A stretch of 64,000 nt of DNA, from contig NZ_CP024848.1 of NCBI RefSeq assembly GCF_003352005.1, positions 1,435,001-1,499,000 of the forward strand, given 5' to 3'. Origin of the DNA: Oceanobacillus zhaokaii (GTDB lineage Bacteria; Bacillota; Bacilli; Bacillales; Amphibacillaceae). This document shows, one piece after another, positions 25,756 through 34,238 of the stretch. Positions within the stretch are counted from its first letter, which is position 1. Every line of letters starts with the position of its first letter. A program made the translations under genes and the position numbers. The notes beneath the pieces were generated by a model. That model was not told the DNA's origin. It did not search any database and worked only from the letters and a program-made list of their open reading frames with translations.

Positions 25756-25787
25756 ACAACAAAAATAAAAAAATAGGAGTGAATTTA

Positions 25788-26516
25788 ATGAAATTAACGG
25801 TAATCGGCTATTGGGGCGGCTATCCTGCCGCTGATGGTGCTACATCTTCTTACTTATTGGAAAAGGATAATTTTTCCTTGTTAATTGATGTTGGGAGCGG
25901 AGCGTTATCAGCTTTGCAAAGGCATAAAACAGTTTCAGAGCTTGATGCTGTTATCGTTTCTCATTATCATCACGATCATATTGCAGATGTTGGTGTATTA
26001 CAATATGCCAGACTAGTACAGAATAATGTAACAGGTAGAGAAAAAGTGTTACCTATTTATGGTCATATTGAAGATCAGCATGGGTTTGCGTCATTAACAC
26101 ATGATTATACAAAAGGAATTGCCTATGATCCAAAGCAATCATTAGAGGTAGGACCATTCACGATTACCTTTCTAAAAACGAAGCATCCGGTGCCATGTTA
26201 TGCAATGCGAATAACAGATGGTGAAAATGTCTTAGTGTATACAGCTGATTCAAGTTATATGCCGGAACTTATTTCCTTTGCAAAGGATGCTGATTTACTT
26301 GTCACCGATTGTAATTATTATGCAGGATTGGACGGATCGAAGGCAGGTCATATGACAAGTGAAGAAGCGGCGGGAATTGCAAGTGATGCAAATGTCAAAT
26401 CACTATTGCTTAGCCACCTGCCACAGTTTGGTGATACTAATCAATTAGTTGAAGAGGCAAGGGGAATTTTTAAAGGTGAAATAAACCTTGCTGCAAAAGG
26501 ATTTACTTGGAATTAA
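25788..26516 (+). CDS. yhfI: MBL-fold metallohydrolase YhfI
   Basis: A 243-residue metallo-beta-lactamase-fold protein with the metal motif SHYHHDHIAD (HxHxDH), later His ligands in KTKHPVPCY and LLSHLPQ, and Asp in YTADSSY / LLVTDCNYY. Related to the RNase Z-like/YhfI group of cytoplasmic hydrolases. TAGGAGTGA supports the start at 25788, so the 16 extra in-frame upstream codons are not used. It precedes lplJ as in B. subtilis. Substrate unknown. Confidence 0.85.
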   Translation: MKLTVIGYWGGYPAADGATSSYLLEKDNFSLLIDVGSGALSALQRHKTVSELDAVIVSHYHHDHIADVGVLQYARLVQNNVTGREKVLPIYGHIEDQHGFASLTHDYTKGIAYDPKQSLEVGPFTITFLKTKHPVPCYAMRITDGENVLVYTADSSYMPELISFAKDADLLVTDCNYYAGLDGSKAGHMTSEEAAGIASDANVKSLLLSHLPQFGDTNQLVEEARGIFKGEINLAAKGFTWN

Positions 26517-26623
26517 ATGGTCATGCTGTTTATTAATTAATATGAAATCAGAGTAATATCCTTTGATTTCAATAAAGCTTAGTATTAAACTACTATATAT
26601 AGAATATTAGGAGGTAATAAGTA

Positions 26624-27619
26624 ATGAAATTTATCGATAATCGAGGCATTCTTGATCCAATGGTAAATTTAGCAATTGAGGAATACATATTAGAGAACTT
26701 TGGTGAAAAAGATACATATTTACTATTCTATGTTAATAAACCATCCATCATTATTGGCAGAAACCAGAATACGATTGAAGAAATTAACACAGATTATGTA
26801 GAAGAAAAAGGGATTAAAGTTGTCCGTCGTCTTTCAGGTGGTGGCGCGGTTTATCATGATGAACAAAATTTGAACTTTAGTTTTATTACAAAGGATGACG
26901 GGGAGAGCTTTCAAAACTTCGCTAAATTTACGCAACCAATGATAGACGCATTGAAGAGCTTAGGTGTTCCAGCAGAAATGCAAGGACGTAATGACCTTGC
27001 TGTAGAAGGACGAAAAATCTCTGGAAATGCAATGTTTTCAACAAGAGGACGAATGTTCAGTCATGGTACATTAATGCTGGATTCTGAAATTGAAGAGCTT
27101 TCGAAGGCATTAAAAGTAAATAAGCTTAAAATCGAATCAAAAGGGATTAAATCTGTAAGAAGTAGAGTTGCCAATATATCCGAATACCTCGATGAAAAGA
27201 TTACAGTCGATCAATTTAAAGAGCTGATTCTAAAGCATGTCTTCGAAGTAGATAATATTCGTGATGTTCCACAATATATATTAACCGAGGAAGATTGGCA
27301 AAATATCTATGAAATTTCTAAAAATCGTTACCAGCAATGGGAATGGAACTACGGTAAATCACCATCGTATAACGTCCAAGAATCTAAAAAGTTCCCTGCA
27401 GGCTTAGTCGATGTGCGTTTAGATGTTCAAAAGGGAGTAATTGAAAGTTGTAAGATTTATGGTGACTTCTTTGGTATTGGTAATATAGCTGATCTTGAAG
27501 AAAGCATTACTGGTGTTCGTCATGAACGCCAGGCAATCGAAAAAGCACTTGAAGATTTCGATGTATCCCATTACTTAGGAAGAATTACAAAAGAGGATTT
27601 CATTAACTTGCTTTATTAA
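26624..27619 (+). CDS. lplJ: Lipoate-protein ligase LplJ
   Basis: A 331-residue LplA-type ligase with RRLSGGGAVYHDEQNLNFSF (lipoyl-adenylate binding) near residues 71-90, GRNDLAVEGRKISGNA near 124-139, and the C-terminal accessory domain (FPAGLVDVRLDVQKG). It activates free lipoate with ATP and attaches it to lipoyl domains or GcvH in the cytoplasm. AGGAGG ribosome site; terminator 35 bp downstream. Confidence 0.92.
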   Translation: MKFIDNRGILDPMVNLAIEEYILENFGEKDTYLLFYVNKPSIIIGRNQNTIEEINTDYVEEKGIKVVRRLSGGGAVYHDEQNLNFSFITKDDGESFQNFAKFTQPMIDALKSLGVPAEMQGRNDLAVEGRKISGNAMFSTRGRMFSHGTLMLDSEIEELSKALKVNKLKIESKGIKSVRSRVANISEYLDEKITVDQFKELILKHVFEVDNIRDVPQYILTEEDWQNIYEISKNRYQQWEWNYGKSPSYNVQESKKFPAGLVDVRLDVQKGVIESCKIYGDFFGIGNIADLEESITGVRHERQAIEKALEDFDVSHYLGRITKEDFINLLY

Positions 27620-27653
27620 TAAAAATCAGCTTGCTTATAATAAGGTACCGCCC

Positions 27654-27693
27654 CCTGAAAGTTAGAGTAGAAAATCTAACTTTCGGGTTTTTT
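27654..27693 (+). terminator. Intrinsic terminator after lplJ
   Basis: CCTGAAAGTTAGA / TCTAACTTTCGGG stem with a 7-nt loop and a TTTTTTT tail. Confidence 0.92.
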
Positions 27694-27883
27694 TCTACAA
27701 AATTAATGCAGTATTGATACAAAGCAGCAAACAATGCATAAATTTCATATAAAAGTAAATATTGCCAGTTACTAATTTTAATTATTTGTAAAATTATGGT
27801 TTTTAACTACCTTTTTATAGTGAATTATGATAACTTACTAATTAAGCCACGATCTTTTCATTTTTATGAAAGGATGTTAAATA

Positions 27884-28420
27884 ATGATGATGAAAGATTT
27901 TTACTCTCCATATTATGAAGTAAGACCACTAACGATGGCAATTGTAGCTGAAAAGAACCAAAAAGGCGAGCCTATTACGAGAGTATTAGAGGAAGAAATA
28001 GAATATGTTGTTGATTTTCCTCCTAGTAAAGTAGTGGACTATGCTTGCAAGTTTTTTGGATCGAGTCTCAGAGGCAGGCAAGAAGGAACATTAGACATAT
28101 GTGGAATTACGCATAAAGCACCAATCTCTATTGATCCTTTAAGTGGAATGTACTTTTTTCCGACAACTTCTCCTAAGAACCTCAGATGTTCATGGATTGC
28201 ACACTCACACATTGATCAAATAAACAAAACAGGAGAAAATGATACTGAATTCATTTTTAAAAATGGCAAGAGGATTATTCTTCGCGTCTCTTATGGATCA
28301 ATGTTAAACCAGTTGCAACGAACAGCACAATACCGCTTTTTGCTCGACAATCGAATTAAATATTTACAGCAGCGAAAGGCTGGGATGGTGGCAGAGCCTT
28401 CACAAGGAGCTCATGAATGA
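27884..28420 (+). CDS. comK: Competence transcription factor ComK
   Basis: A 178-residue protein matching ComK: CKFFGSSLRGRQEGT near residues 60-74, ITHKAPISIDP, FFPTTSPKNLRCSWIAHSHI and the C-terminal NGKRIILRVSYGSMLNQLQRTA. ComK activates DNA-uptake genes by binding paired AT boxes (AAAA-N5-TTTT). An AT-box-like AAAATTATGGTTTTT (spacing off by one) occurs about 90 bp upstream, possibly for autoregulation. The gene is intact, somewhat shorter at the C-terminus than in B. subtilis. Its 3' end overlaps the convergent next gene by 65 bp. BdbC and AddB, both competence-relevant, are also present. Confidence 0.88.
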   Translation: MMMKDFYSPYYEVRPLTMAIVAEKNQKGEPITRVLEEEIEYVVDFPPSKVVDYACKFFGSSLRGRQEGTLDICGITHKAPISIDPLSGMYFFPTTSPKNLRCSWIAHSHIDQINKTGENDTEFIFKNGKRIILRVSYGSMLNQLQRTAQYRFLLDNRIKYLQQRKAGMVAEPSQGAHE

Positions 28421-28745
28421 TTGCTTCTACCTTTTTACGAATCGAAGGATTAAAAAAGTTTTGCTTCTGCTGTCTGCCTTGACATTGGAAAAGAAACGAA
28501 GTAAAGGAGTCATTTTTATTTAAGCGAATGACTTGAATATGTTGTTCAGCCATAATCCTTCGTAACTTCCTTCGTTCTTTAACCGCTTCATTTACCATTT
28601 TCTCTAACAATGCAATATAAGGTTCTTTAATTTTAAATGAACCTTCCTTAACTAGGCTAATATCCTGTTTAATAACAACGATAGCCATGGAAAGAAAAAG
28701 ATACCGTGTTGCTATCTGTAGTTCCTCATCTTTAAGATACCGCAT
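28356..28745 (-). CDS. Conserved hypothetical protein, YhjD-like
   Basis: A 129-residue, mostly helical soluble protein: IATRYLFLSMAIVVIKQDIS at the start, LLEKMVNEAVKERRKLRRIM in the middle, and RQQKQNFFNPSIRKKVEAII near the C-terminus. The pattern and location (after comK, before yhjE) suggest B. subtilis YhjD, but I rely on memory for that match. AAAGGAGATTATT precedes the start. It is convergent with comK and the coding regions overlap by 65 bp. Function unknown. Confidence 0.65.
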   Translation of the reverse strand: MRYLKDEELQIATRYLFLSMAIVVIKQDISLVKEGSFKIKEPYIALLEKMVNEAVKERRKLRRIMAEQHIQVIRLNKNDSFTSFLFQCQGRQQKQNFFNPSIRKKVEAIIHELLVKALPPSQPFAAVNI

Positions 28746-28931
28746 AATAATCTCCTTTATTAACAGAACGTTTGTTCCTTTTTATTCTATTATATGATAA
28801 AATGAAATAAAAATACACCAAAATAATAAATTATTTATTAAAATGAAAAGAAAGTGGCGAATTTTGTTATTTAAACTATGCATATTTACTTGTTTAACTT
28901 AAAATAAATGTGTAAGAATGTATAATAGGAT

Positions 28932-29271
28932 GTTCAAAAAGTTCGGTAAAAATGACACATCGATGTTTCTAGTTGGCTTGCTTTTCCGTTCCTTGGAAAA
29001 GAAAAACGCTTTTCCTGCGTGCAGGGTCGTTTGCTCACGCTAAAACAGTCAGGGAACTTCTACTAAAACCGTCCACGTCCTGTGGACAACATAGAAGTCA
29101 CCATATCCTGTGGAAGACCGCTACTCAAAGAGCTACACCGCTTCGAACTTTCGACGCCCAGGACGGGCTAGTGTCGGCGTTGCAACAAAGCTTTTCGATG
29201 GGGCGAGTAATCGCAGTCCCAGGACGTTGCGTTCTTAGCCGACTCGGTCCTTTTTATCCTCCCTTTTGAAC
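28932..29271. mobile_element. MITE-like non-coding element with terminal inverted repeats
   Basis: A block of about 340 bp bounded by GTTCAAAAAG and its near-complement CTTTTGAAC. It is markedly more GC-rich than its surroundings and carries short internal palindromes (GTCCACGTCCTGTGGAC; TCCGTTCCTTGGAA-like) and a family I core at 29172-29231. A 98-codon frame inside is not credible as a protein. No transposase is encoded, so it would need one in trans if mobile. Confidence 0.6.
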
Positions 29272-29329
29272 ACGAACTATAATAGATATAGAATACGCGG
29301 AACGTTATGTAATAAGGAGCCCTAACTAC

Positions 29330-30004
29330 ATGTATTTAATGAATATTACCTTTTCGAATTGGAAAACTGTATTTGAGAATGAAGGATTAGAAGCATTTAT
29401 TCAGCAATTATTAAGCCAATATGAAGGATTGGGCCCATTACCAGGAATATTATTGCCGTTTATTGAATCATTTCTGCCGTTTTTACCATTAATGGTATTT
29501 GTACTTGGAAATGCTGCTGCATATGGATTATTGGAAGGATTTCTATTATCTTGGCTTGGTACTAGCATTGGCTCAATTGTTGTCTTCTTAGTTCTTCGTA
29601 AATTAGGGCATACCAAACTGCTCTCAAAAGTTCGGGAAAATAAGCAGGTTACTAGGATAACATCTTGGGTAGAACGTCGAGGATTTGGTCCATTATTTCT
29701 ATTATTGTGCTTTCCATTCTCTCCATCTGCCGTTATTAATGTAGTGGCCGGTCTATCTCGTGTTAGCATCCAACAGTTCGTGCTAGCAGTTTTTATGGGA
29801 AAAGCCGTCATGGTCTTTTCAATTGCATATGTTGGATCAAGTTTTATGGAATTTGCCCAAAATCCAATGAAGACGATTATTGTCATCATTTGCGTTGTAT
29901 TGTTCTGGATGTTAGGTAAATACCTTGAAAAAAGATTACAAAGAAAAGCCAACGATAAATCTTATCCTGATCTGGATAACCGCGAGGACAGGGATAAGGG
30001 TTAA
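29330..30004 (+). CDS. yhjE: TVP38/TMEM64 (VTT domain) membrane protein, YhjE-like
   Basis: A 224-residue polytopic protein with the VTT/SNARE-associated domain: an amphipathic start, E46 in ILLPFIESFLPFLPL, the GTSIGSIVVFLVLRKLG segment, and RRGFGPLFLLLCFPFSPSAVINVVAGLS with the conserved re-entrant loop. DedA/TVP38 proteins are linked to lipid-carrier or phospholipid scrambling. It lies 62 bp before the signal peptidase, as yhjE lies before sipV in B. subtilis. Confidence 0.85.
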   Translation: MYLMNITFSNWKTVFENEGLEAFIQQLLSQYEGLGPLPGILLPFIESFLPFLPLMVFVLGNAAAYGLLEGFLLSWLGTSIGSIVVFLVLRKLGHTKLLSKVRENKQVTRITSWVERRGFGPLFLLLCFPFSPSAVINVVAGLSRVSIQQFVLAVFMGKAVMVFSIAYVGSSFMEFAQNPMKTIIVIICVVLFWMLGKYLEKRLQRKANDKSYPDLDNREDRDKG

Positions 30005-30066
30005 AATAATCTCTAATAGGGTAATATGATAACTGTATTGATGATCATAACCTAGAGGAAGATTAT

Positions 30067-30654
30067 ATGAAAAAGAATAAATTTTGGAAAATCACACTTA
30101 TTTTATTAGTCGTTGCGTTTAGTGCAATTTTGTTGCGCCCAGTACTATTTGCAAGTTATATTGTTGATGGTAAATCAATGGAGCCGACGCTCCATGATGG
30201 CAACCTACTTATGGTTAATAAAGTAATTTATAATGTGGCCGAGGCAGATCGGTTTGATGTAATTGTATTCCACGCCAATAAACAAGAAGATTATGTGAAG
30301 CGTGTCATCGGTTTGCCCGGTGACCAAATCGAGTATAAAAATGATAAGCTTTATATTAATGGCACCTATATGGAAGAAGAATTTCTCGAATCATATGTCA
30401 GTGCAAGTAATGTACGACCGTTTACGGATGATTTCACCTTAGAAGAAGTGACGGGAGAAACGACCGTACCTGAGGGAGAATTATTTGTAATGGGCGATAA
30501 TCGCCAGGATAGCTTGGACAGCCGTTCCTTTGGATTCGTTTCAACAGAGCAGCTAGTTGGAAAAGTCGATGCGATGTATTGGCCGATTTCAGAAATGTCC
30601 TTAAGTCTTGGTAAGTATAATCATGCACATAATAGTTCATCCGTAGATAGGTAA
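30067..30654 (+). CDS. sipV: Type I signal peptidase (SipV-like)
   Basis: A 195-residue membrane peptidase with one N-terminal transmembrane helix, the nucleophile Ser37 in VDGKSMEPTLHDG, the general-base Lys78 in YVKRVIGLPGD, and the box E motif GDNRQDSLDSRSFG. It removes signal peptides from secreted proteins on the outer face of the membrane. Synteny with B. subtilis supports SipV rather than SipS/SipT. Confidence 0.9.
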   Translation: MKKNKFWKITLILLVVAFSAILLRPVLFASYIVDGKSMEPTLHDGNLLMVNKVIYNVAEADRFDVIVFHANKQEDYVKRVIGLPGDQIEYKNDKLYINGTYMEEEFLESYVSASNVRPFTDDFTLEEVTGETTVPEGELFVMGDNRQDSLDSRSFGFVSTEQLVGKVDAMYWPISEMSLSLGKYNHAHNSSSVDR

Positions 30655-30743
30655 GTTTAAAGAACTTCATTCTTTGGGGAAGGCAATACCCTCCATTGAA
30701 TGGAGTTTCACTTTATAGATAAATAAGAATGGAGGAATCTTTA

Positions 30744-33700
30744 ATGGGACTCCAATTTATTATTGGGAAATCTGGCACTGGAAAAAGTGGCAGAATGTTA
30801 GACGAGATAAAAGAAAAGTTAATTCAAGATCCTGTAGGCAGACCGATTTTCTATATTGTGCCGGATCAAATGACTTTTCAACAAGAATATACTTTATTTC
30901 TAGATAAGGAATTACAGGGAAGTATTCGTGGGCAGGTGGTTAGCTTCTCACGACTAGCTTGGCGAATTCTCCAAGAGACTGGTGGAGGAACAAAGCAATT
31001 TATCAGTACAGTTGGAATCCAGATGATGCTGCGGAAAATTATCGAAGAGAAACATGGCGAATGGCTGACGTTCCAAAAAGCAATGGAAAAACAAGGATTC
31101 CTAAAACAGCTGGAAACAATGATCACCGAGTTTAAACGGTATCAGGTTACACCAGAAATAATCCATATGCAAATTGAACAAATGAAGCAATTCGTACATA
31201 AGGAAGCGGGGGAAGAAGCATTAACCCGAAAATTAGAAGACTTAGTGTATATCTATGAGAAACTAGTACATGCATTAAAAGATAACTATATTGATAGTGA
31301 GGATCAGCTGCAATTATTAGCAAATAAAATTCCTGATACCAATCTCTTGGATGGTGCGGAAATATATTTTGATGGGTTTCATCGGTTCACTCCACAGGAA
31401 CTAATTGTTGTAGAAGCATTAATGAAGAAATGCAAATCAGTAAAAATCACCTTAACAATGGATATACCACAAGAAGATGTAACAGAGCTCGATTTATTTT
31501 ATCAAACAACGCAAACATATGAAACACTGCAGCAAATTGCTGCTGAGAATCAAATTATGATCGAAGAGCCAATTGTGATGGGGACGGAAAAAGGTAAGTT
31601 TCGTGAACGACCGTATTTCTATCATTTGGAGGAGCATTTTGATACAAGACCATCACCAGCTTTTAATGGAAAGGTACCGATTCAAATTGCGGAAGCTGTT
31701 CATCCTCGCGCAGAAGTTGAAGGAGCAGCACAAGAGGTAATTCGTCTTGTTCGTGAGGAGGATTATCGATATCAAGATATCGCCATTCTGATCAGACAAA
31801 CAGATGTTTATCATGATTTGATCCAGACCATCTTTAGAGACCATAATATCCCAGTATTTATTGATGAAAAAAGAACGATGTTAAACCATTCCTTGATTGA
31901 ATTTATTCGCTCTGTACTGGATATTGTAGAAGGGAATTGGCGCTATGATGCAATCTTCCGAGTACTTAAAACTGGCTTTATTCCTTCTGCAGATAGAGAT
32001 AATCCTTTAACCAATGATGCAATTGATGAGCTCGAAAACTATGTGCTCGAATATGGAATTCGTTCCCGTGAGCGCTGGAATGGTGAGCAACAATGGAAAT
32101 TCCAACGGTTTAGAGGATTCGATCATGCAACGCAAACAACAACAGAAAAAAATACACAAACAAGGATTAATCAATATCGTTATCAAGTCGTTCGTGCTCT
32201 ACAATCCTTTGATGTGCAAATCAGACAGGCAAAGACAGTAAGAGAATTATGCGAAACGATGTATCTATTGCTGGAAACGCTCGGTGTTCCTGAAAGGTTA
32301 GAGGAGATGAGGCAGCAGTTCGATGAGCAAGGTGAAATTGAAAAGGGAAGGGAACAGGAACAGGTTTGGAATGCAGTCATTCAACTATTTGATGAAATGG
32401 TAGAGATGGCTGGCGATGAGAAGATGAAGCTTGCTACATTCCGGGCGACATTGGATGCAGGATTTGAAACGTTGAAATTCTCACATGTTCCCCCAAGTAT
32501 TGACCATGTCATCGTTGGTACGATTGACCGTTCGAGAATGAGTGAGGTAAAATGTGCCTTTTTACTCGGAGTGAATGATGGTGTATGGCCAATGAAACCA
32601 TCAAATGATGGAATGATTAATGAATTGGAAAGAGAGCTACTAGCAGGTCAAGGTATAAAACTTGCTGACAGTAGCAAACGACAATTGCTTGATGATTGGT
32701 TTTATATGTATCTCGCGTTTACAGCGGCAGAGGATCATTTATGGGTTAGCTATCCATTAAGTGATGGAGAAGGGAAGGCAAAGATGCCTTCACAATTAAT
32801 CGGCAGATTAGAAAATCTATTTCCTGACTGTAAGGAACATCTGTTATTACAGGACCCTGATGAACTATACGAAGCAGATCGATTTATTACGACACCTGTA
32901 AAAACGCGTGCTGCATTAACAGCTCAGCTGGCGCGTAATCGAAAAGGCTATCCTGTAAAAGGAATCTGGTGGCATGTTTATAATTGGTATGTCGAAAATC
33001 ATGAGAAAAATAGTACAACAAACCAAATTTTACAGAGTCTATATTATCAAAATATGCCGATTGATTTAGAAGAAGATACGGTAGAGGAGCTATATCCGAA
33101 GCAAGTGAAGGCTAGTGTCAGTAGGTTAGAAACATATTATCGCTGCTCGTATCAGCATTTTGCAAAATATAGCTTAAACTTAAAAGAAAGACAAACATAT
33201 AAACTAGATGCGCCAGATATTGGGATGCTATTCCATGAGGCAATCAAAATTATTACCGAATGGATTAAAGCAGATGGAAAGGATTTCGCCCAATTAAGAA
33301 AGAGAGACACCGATCAATATGCCGAAAAAGCGGTAGTGACACTAGCACCAATTTTGCAGCATCAAATCTTACATAGCTCAAATCGTTATAAATATATCGG
33401 TAAGAAGCTTCAAGAAATTATTGCGAGGGCTGCTTATATTTTAAGTGAACAGGCACGTCAAAGTAACTTCTCACCGGTAGGATTAGAGTTAGGGTTTGGG
33501 GAAGGAGAAACGCTTCCACCATTATCGATGCAGCTGCCCAACGGATTTGAGCTTATGCTGCGTGGAAGAATTGACCGCGTTGATAAAGGGCTAAATAATG
33601 AACAGCTTTATTTAAGAATCATTGATTATAAATCAAGCTCCAAAGGACTAAATTTAGTAGAAGTATATTATGGACTTGCATTACAAATGCTTGCATATTT

Positions 33701-34238
33701 AGATGTTGTATTATCCCATTCAGAAAAATGGCTAGGTGTAAAAGCAACGCCAGCTGGAGTACTTTATTTCCATGTTCATAACCCGATGATTTCAGGTACA
33801 CAGAAAATGAGTGAGGATAAAATTGAACAGGAAATTTTTAAGGATTATAAAATGAAGGGTCTCTTATTGTCTAATGAGCAAGTTGTACAAATGATGGATA
33901 CTTCACTTTCAACTGGGACAAGTCAGGTTGTACCTGCTGGATTTAAAAACGACGGTGCATTTAATCATCATTCCAAGGTTGCCAGTAAAGATACCTTTTC
34001 AAGCCTGCAAACTCATATCCATCAGTTAATGATGCAAGCGGGTGTTGATATGACTGCTGGTGGGGTTCACTTAAATCCTTATCAGCATAAGCAGCATATC
34101 GCTTGTACACATTGTCCGTTTCTATCTGTCTGTCAATTTGATCCTCTTTTAGAAGAGAATAATTACAGGAAGCTGCAGGACATGAAGGATGATGAGATTC
34201 TGGAGAAATTAAGTAAGGAGGTTGAATCGGATGGTTAA
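30744..34238 (+). CDS. addB: ATP-dependent helicase-nuclease subunit B AddB
   Basis: A 1164-residue AddB: N-terminal Walker-type GKSGTGKSGRM, inactivated helicase-like domains, and a C-terminal RecB-type nuclease with LRIIDYKSS. The iron-sulfur cysteines are one in YYRCSYQHF and three in CTHCPFLSVC. It forms AddAB with AddA for double-strand break resection, Chi recognition and recombination. The start at 30744 follows GGAGGA; the 5-codon longer form has no site. The last 8 bp overlap addA. Confidence 0.93.
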   Translation: MGLQFIIGKSGTGKSGRMLDEIKEKLIQDPVGRPIFYIVPDQMTFQQEYTLFLDKELQGSIRGQVVSFSRLAWRILQETGGGTKQFISTVGIQMMLRKIIEEKHGEWLTFQKAMEKQGFLKQLETMITEFKRYQVTPEIIHMQIEQMKQFVHKEAGEEALTRKLEDLVYIYEKLVHALKDNYIDSEDQLQLLANKIPDTNLLDGAEIYFDGFHRFTPQELIVVEALMKKCKSVKITLTMDIPQEDVTELDLFYQTTQTYETLQQIAAENQIMIEEPIVMGTEKGKFRERPYFYHLEEHFDTRPSPAFNGKVPIQIAEAVHPRAEVEGAAQEVIRLVREEDYRYQDIAILIRQTDVYHDLIQTIFRDHNIPVFIDEKRTMLNHSLIEFIRSVLDIVEGNWRYDAIFRVLKTGFIPSADRDNPLTNDAIDELENYVLEYGIRSRERWNGEQQWKFQRFRGFDHATQTTTEKNTQTRINQYRYQVVRALQSFDVQIRQAKTVRELCETMYLLLETLGVPERLEEMRQQFDEQGEIEKGREQEQVWNAVIQLFDEMVEMAGDEKMKLATFRATLDAGFETLKFSHVPPSIDHVIVGTIDRSRMSEVKCAFLLGVNDGVWPMKPSNDGMINELERELLAGQGIKLADSSKRQLLDDWFYMYLAFTAAEDHLWVSYPLSDGEGKAKMPSQLIGRLENLFPDCKEHLLLQDPDELYEADRFITTPVKTRAALTAQLARNRKGYPVKGIWWHVYNWYVENHEKNSTTNQILQSLYYQNMPIDLEEDTVEELYPKQVKASVSRLETYYRCSYQHFAKYSLNLKERQTYKLDAPDIGMLFHEAIKIITEWIKADGKDFAQLRKRDTDQYAEKAVVTLAPILQHQILHSSNRYKYIGKKLQEIIARAAYILSEQARQSNFSPVGLELGFGEGETLPPLSMQLPNGFELMLRGRIDRVDKGLNNEQLYLRIIDYKSSSKGLNLVEVYYGLALQMLAYLDVVLSHSEKWLGVKATPAGVLYFHVHNPMISGTQKMSEDKIEQEIFKDYKMKGLLLSNEQVVQMMDTSLSTGTSQVVPAGFKNDGAFNHHSKVASKDTFSSLQTHIHQLMMQAGVDMTAGGVHLNPYQHKQHIACTHCPFLSVCQFDPLLEENNYRKLQDMKDDEILEKLSKEVESDG

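Noticed and set aside
28973..29269. 98-codon open frame on the plus strand
   Set aside because: It lies inside the MITE-like element; composition is that of palindromic repeat DNA and there is no ribosome site.
29401..29952. 183-codon minus-strand frame inside yhjE
   Set aside because: Antisense to a clear VTT-domain protein; Asn/Thr-rich shadow translation without a ribosome site.
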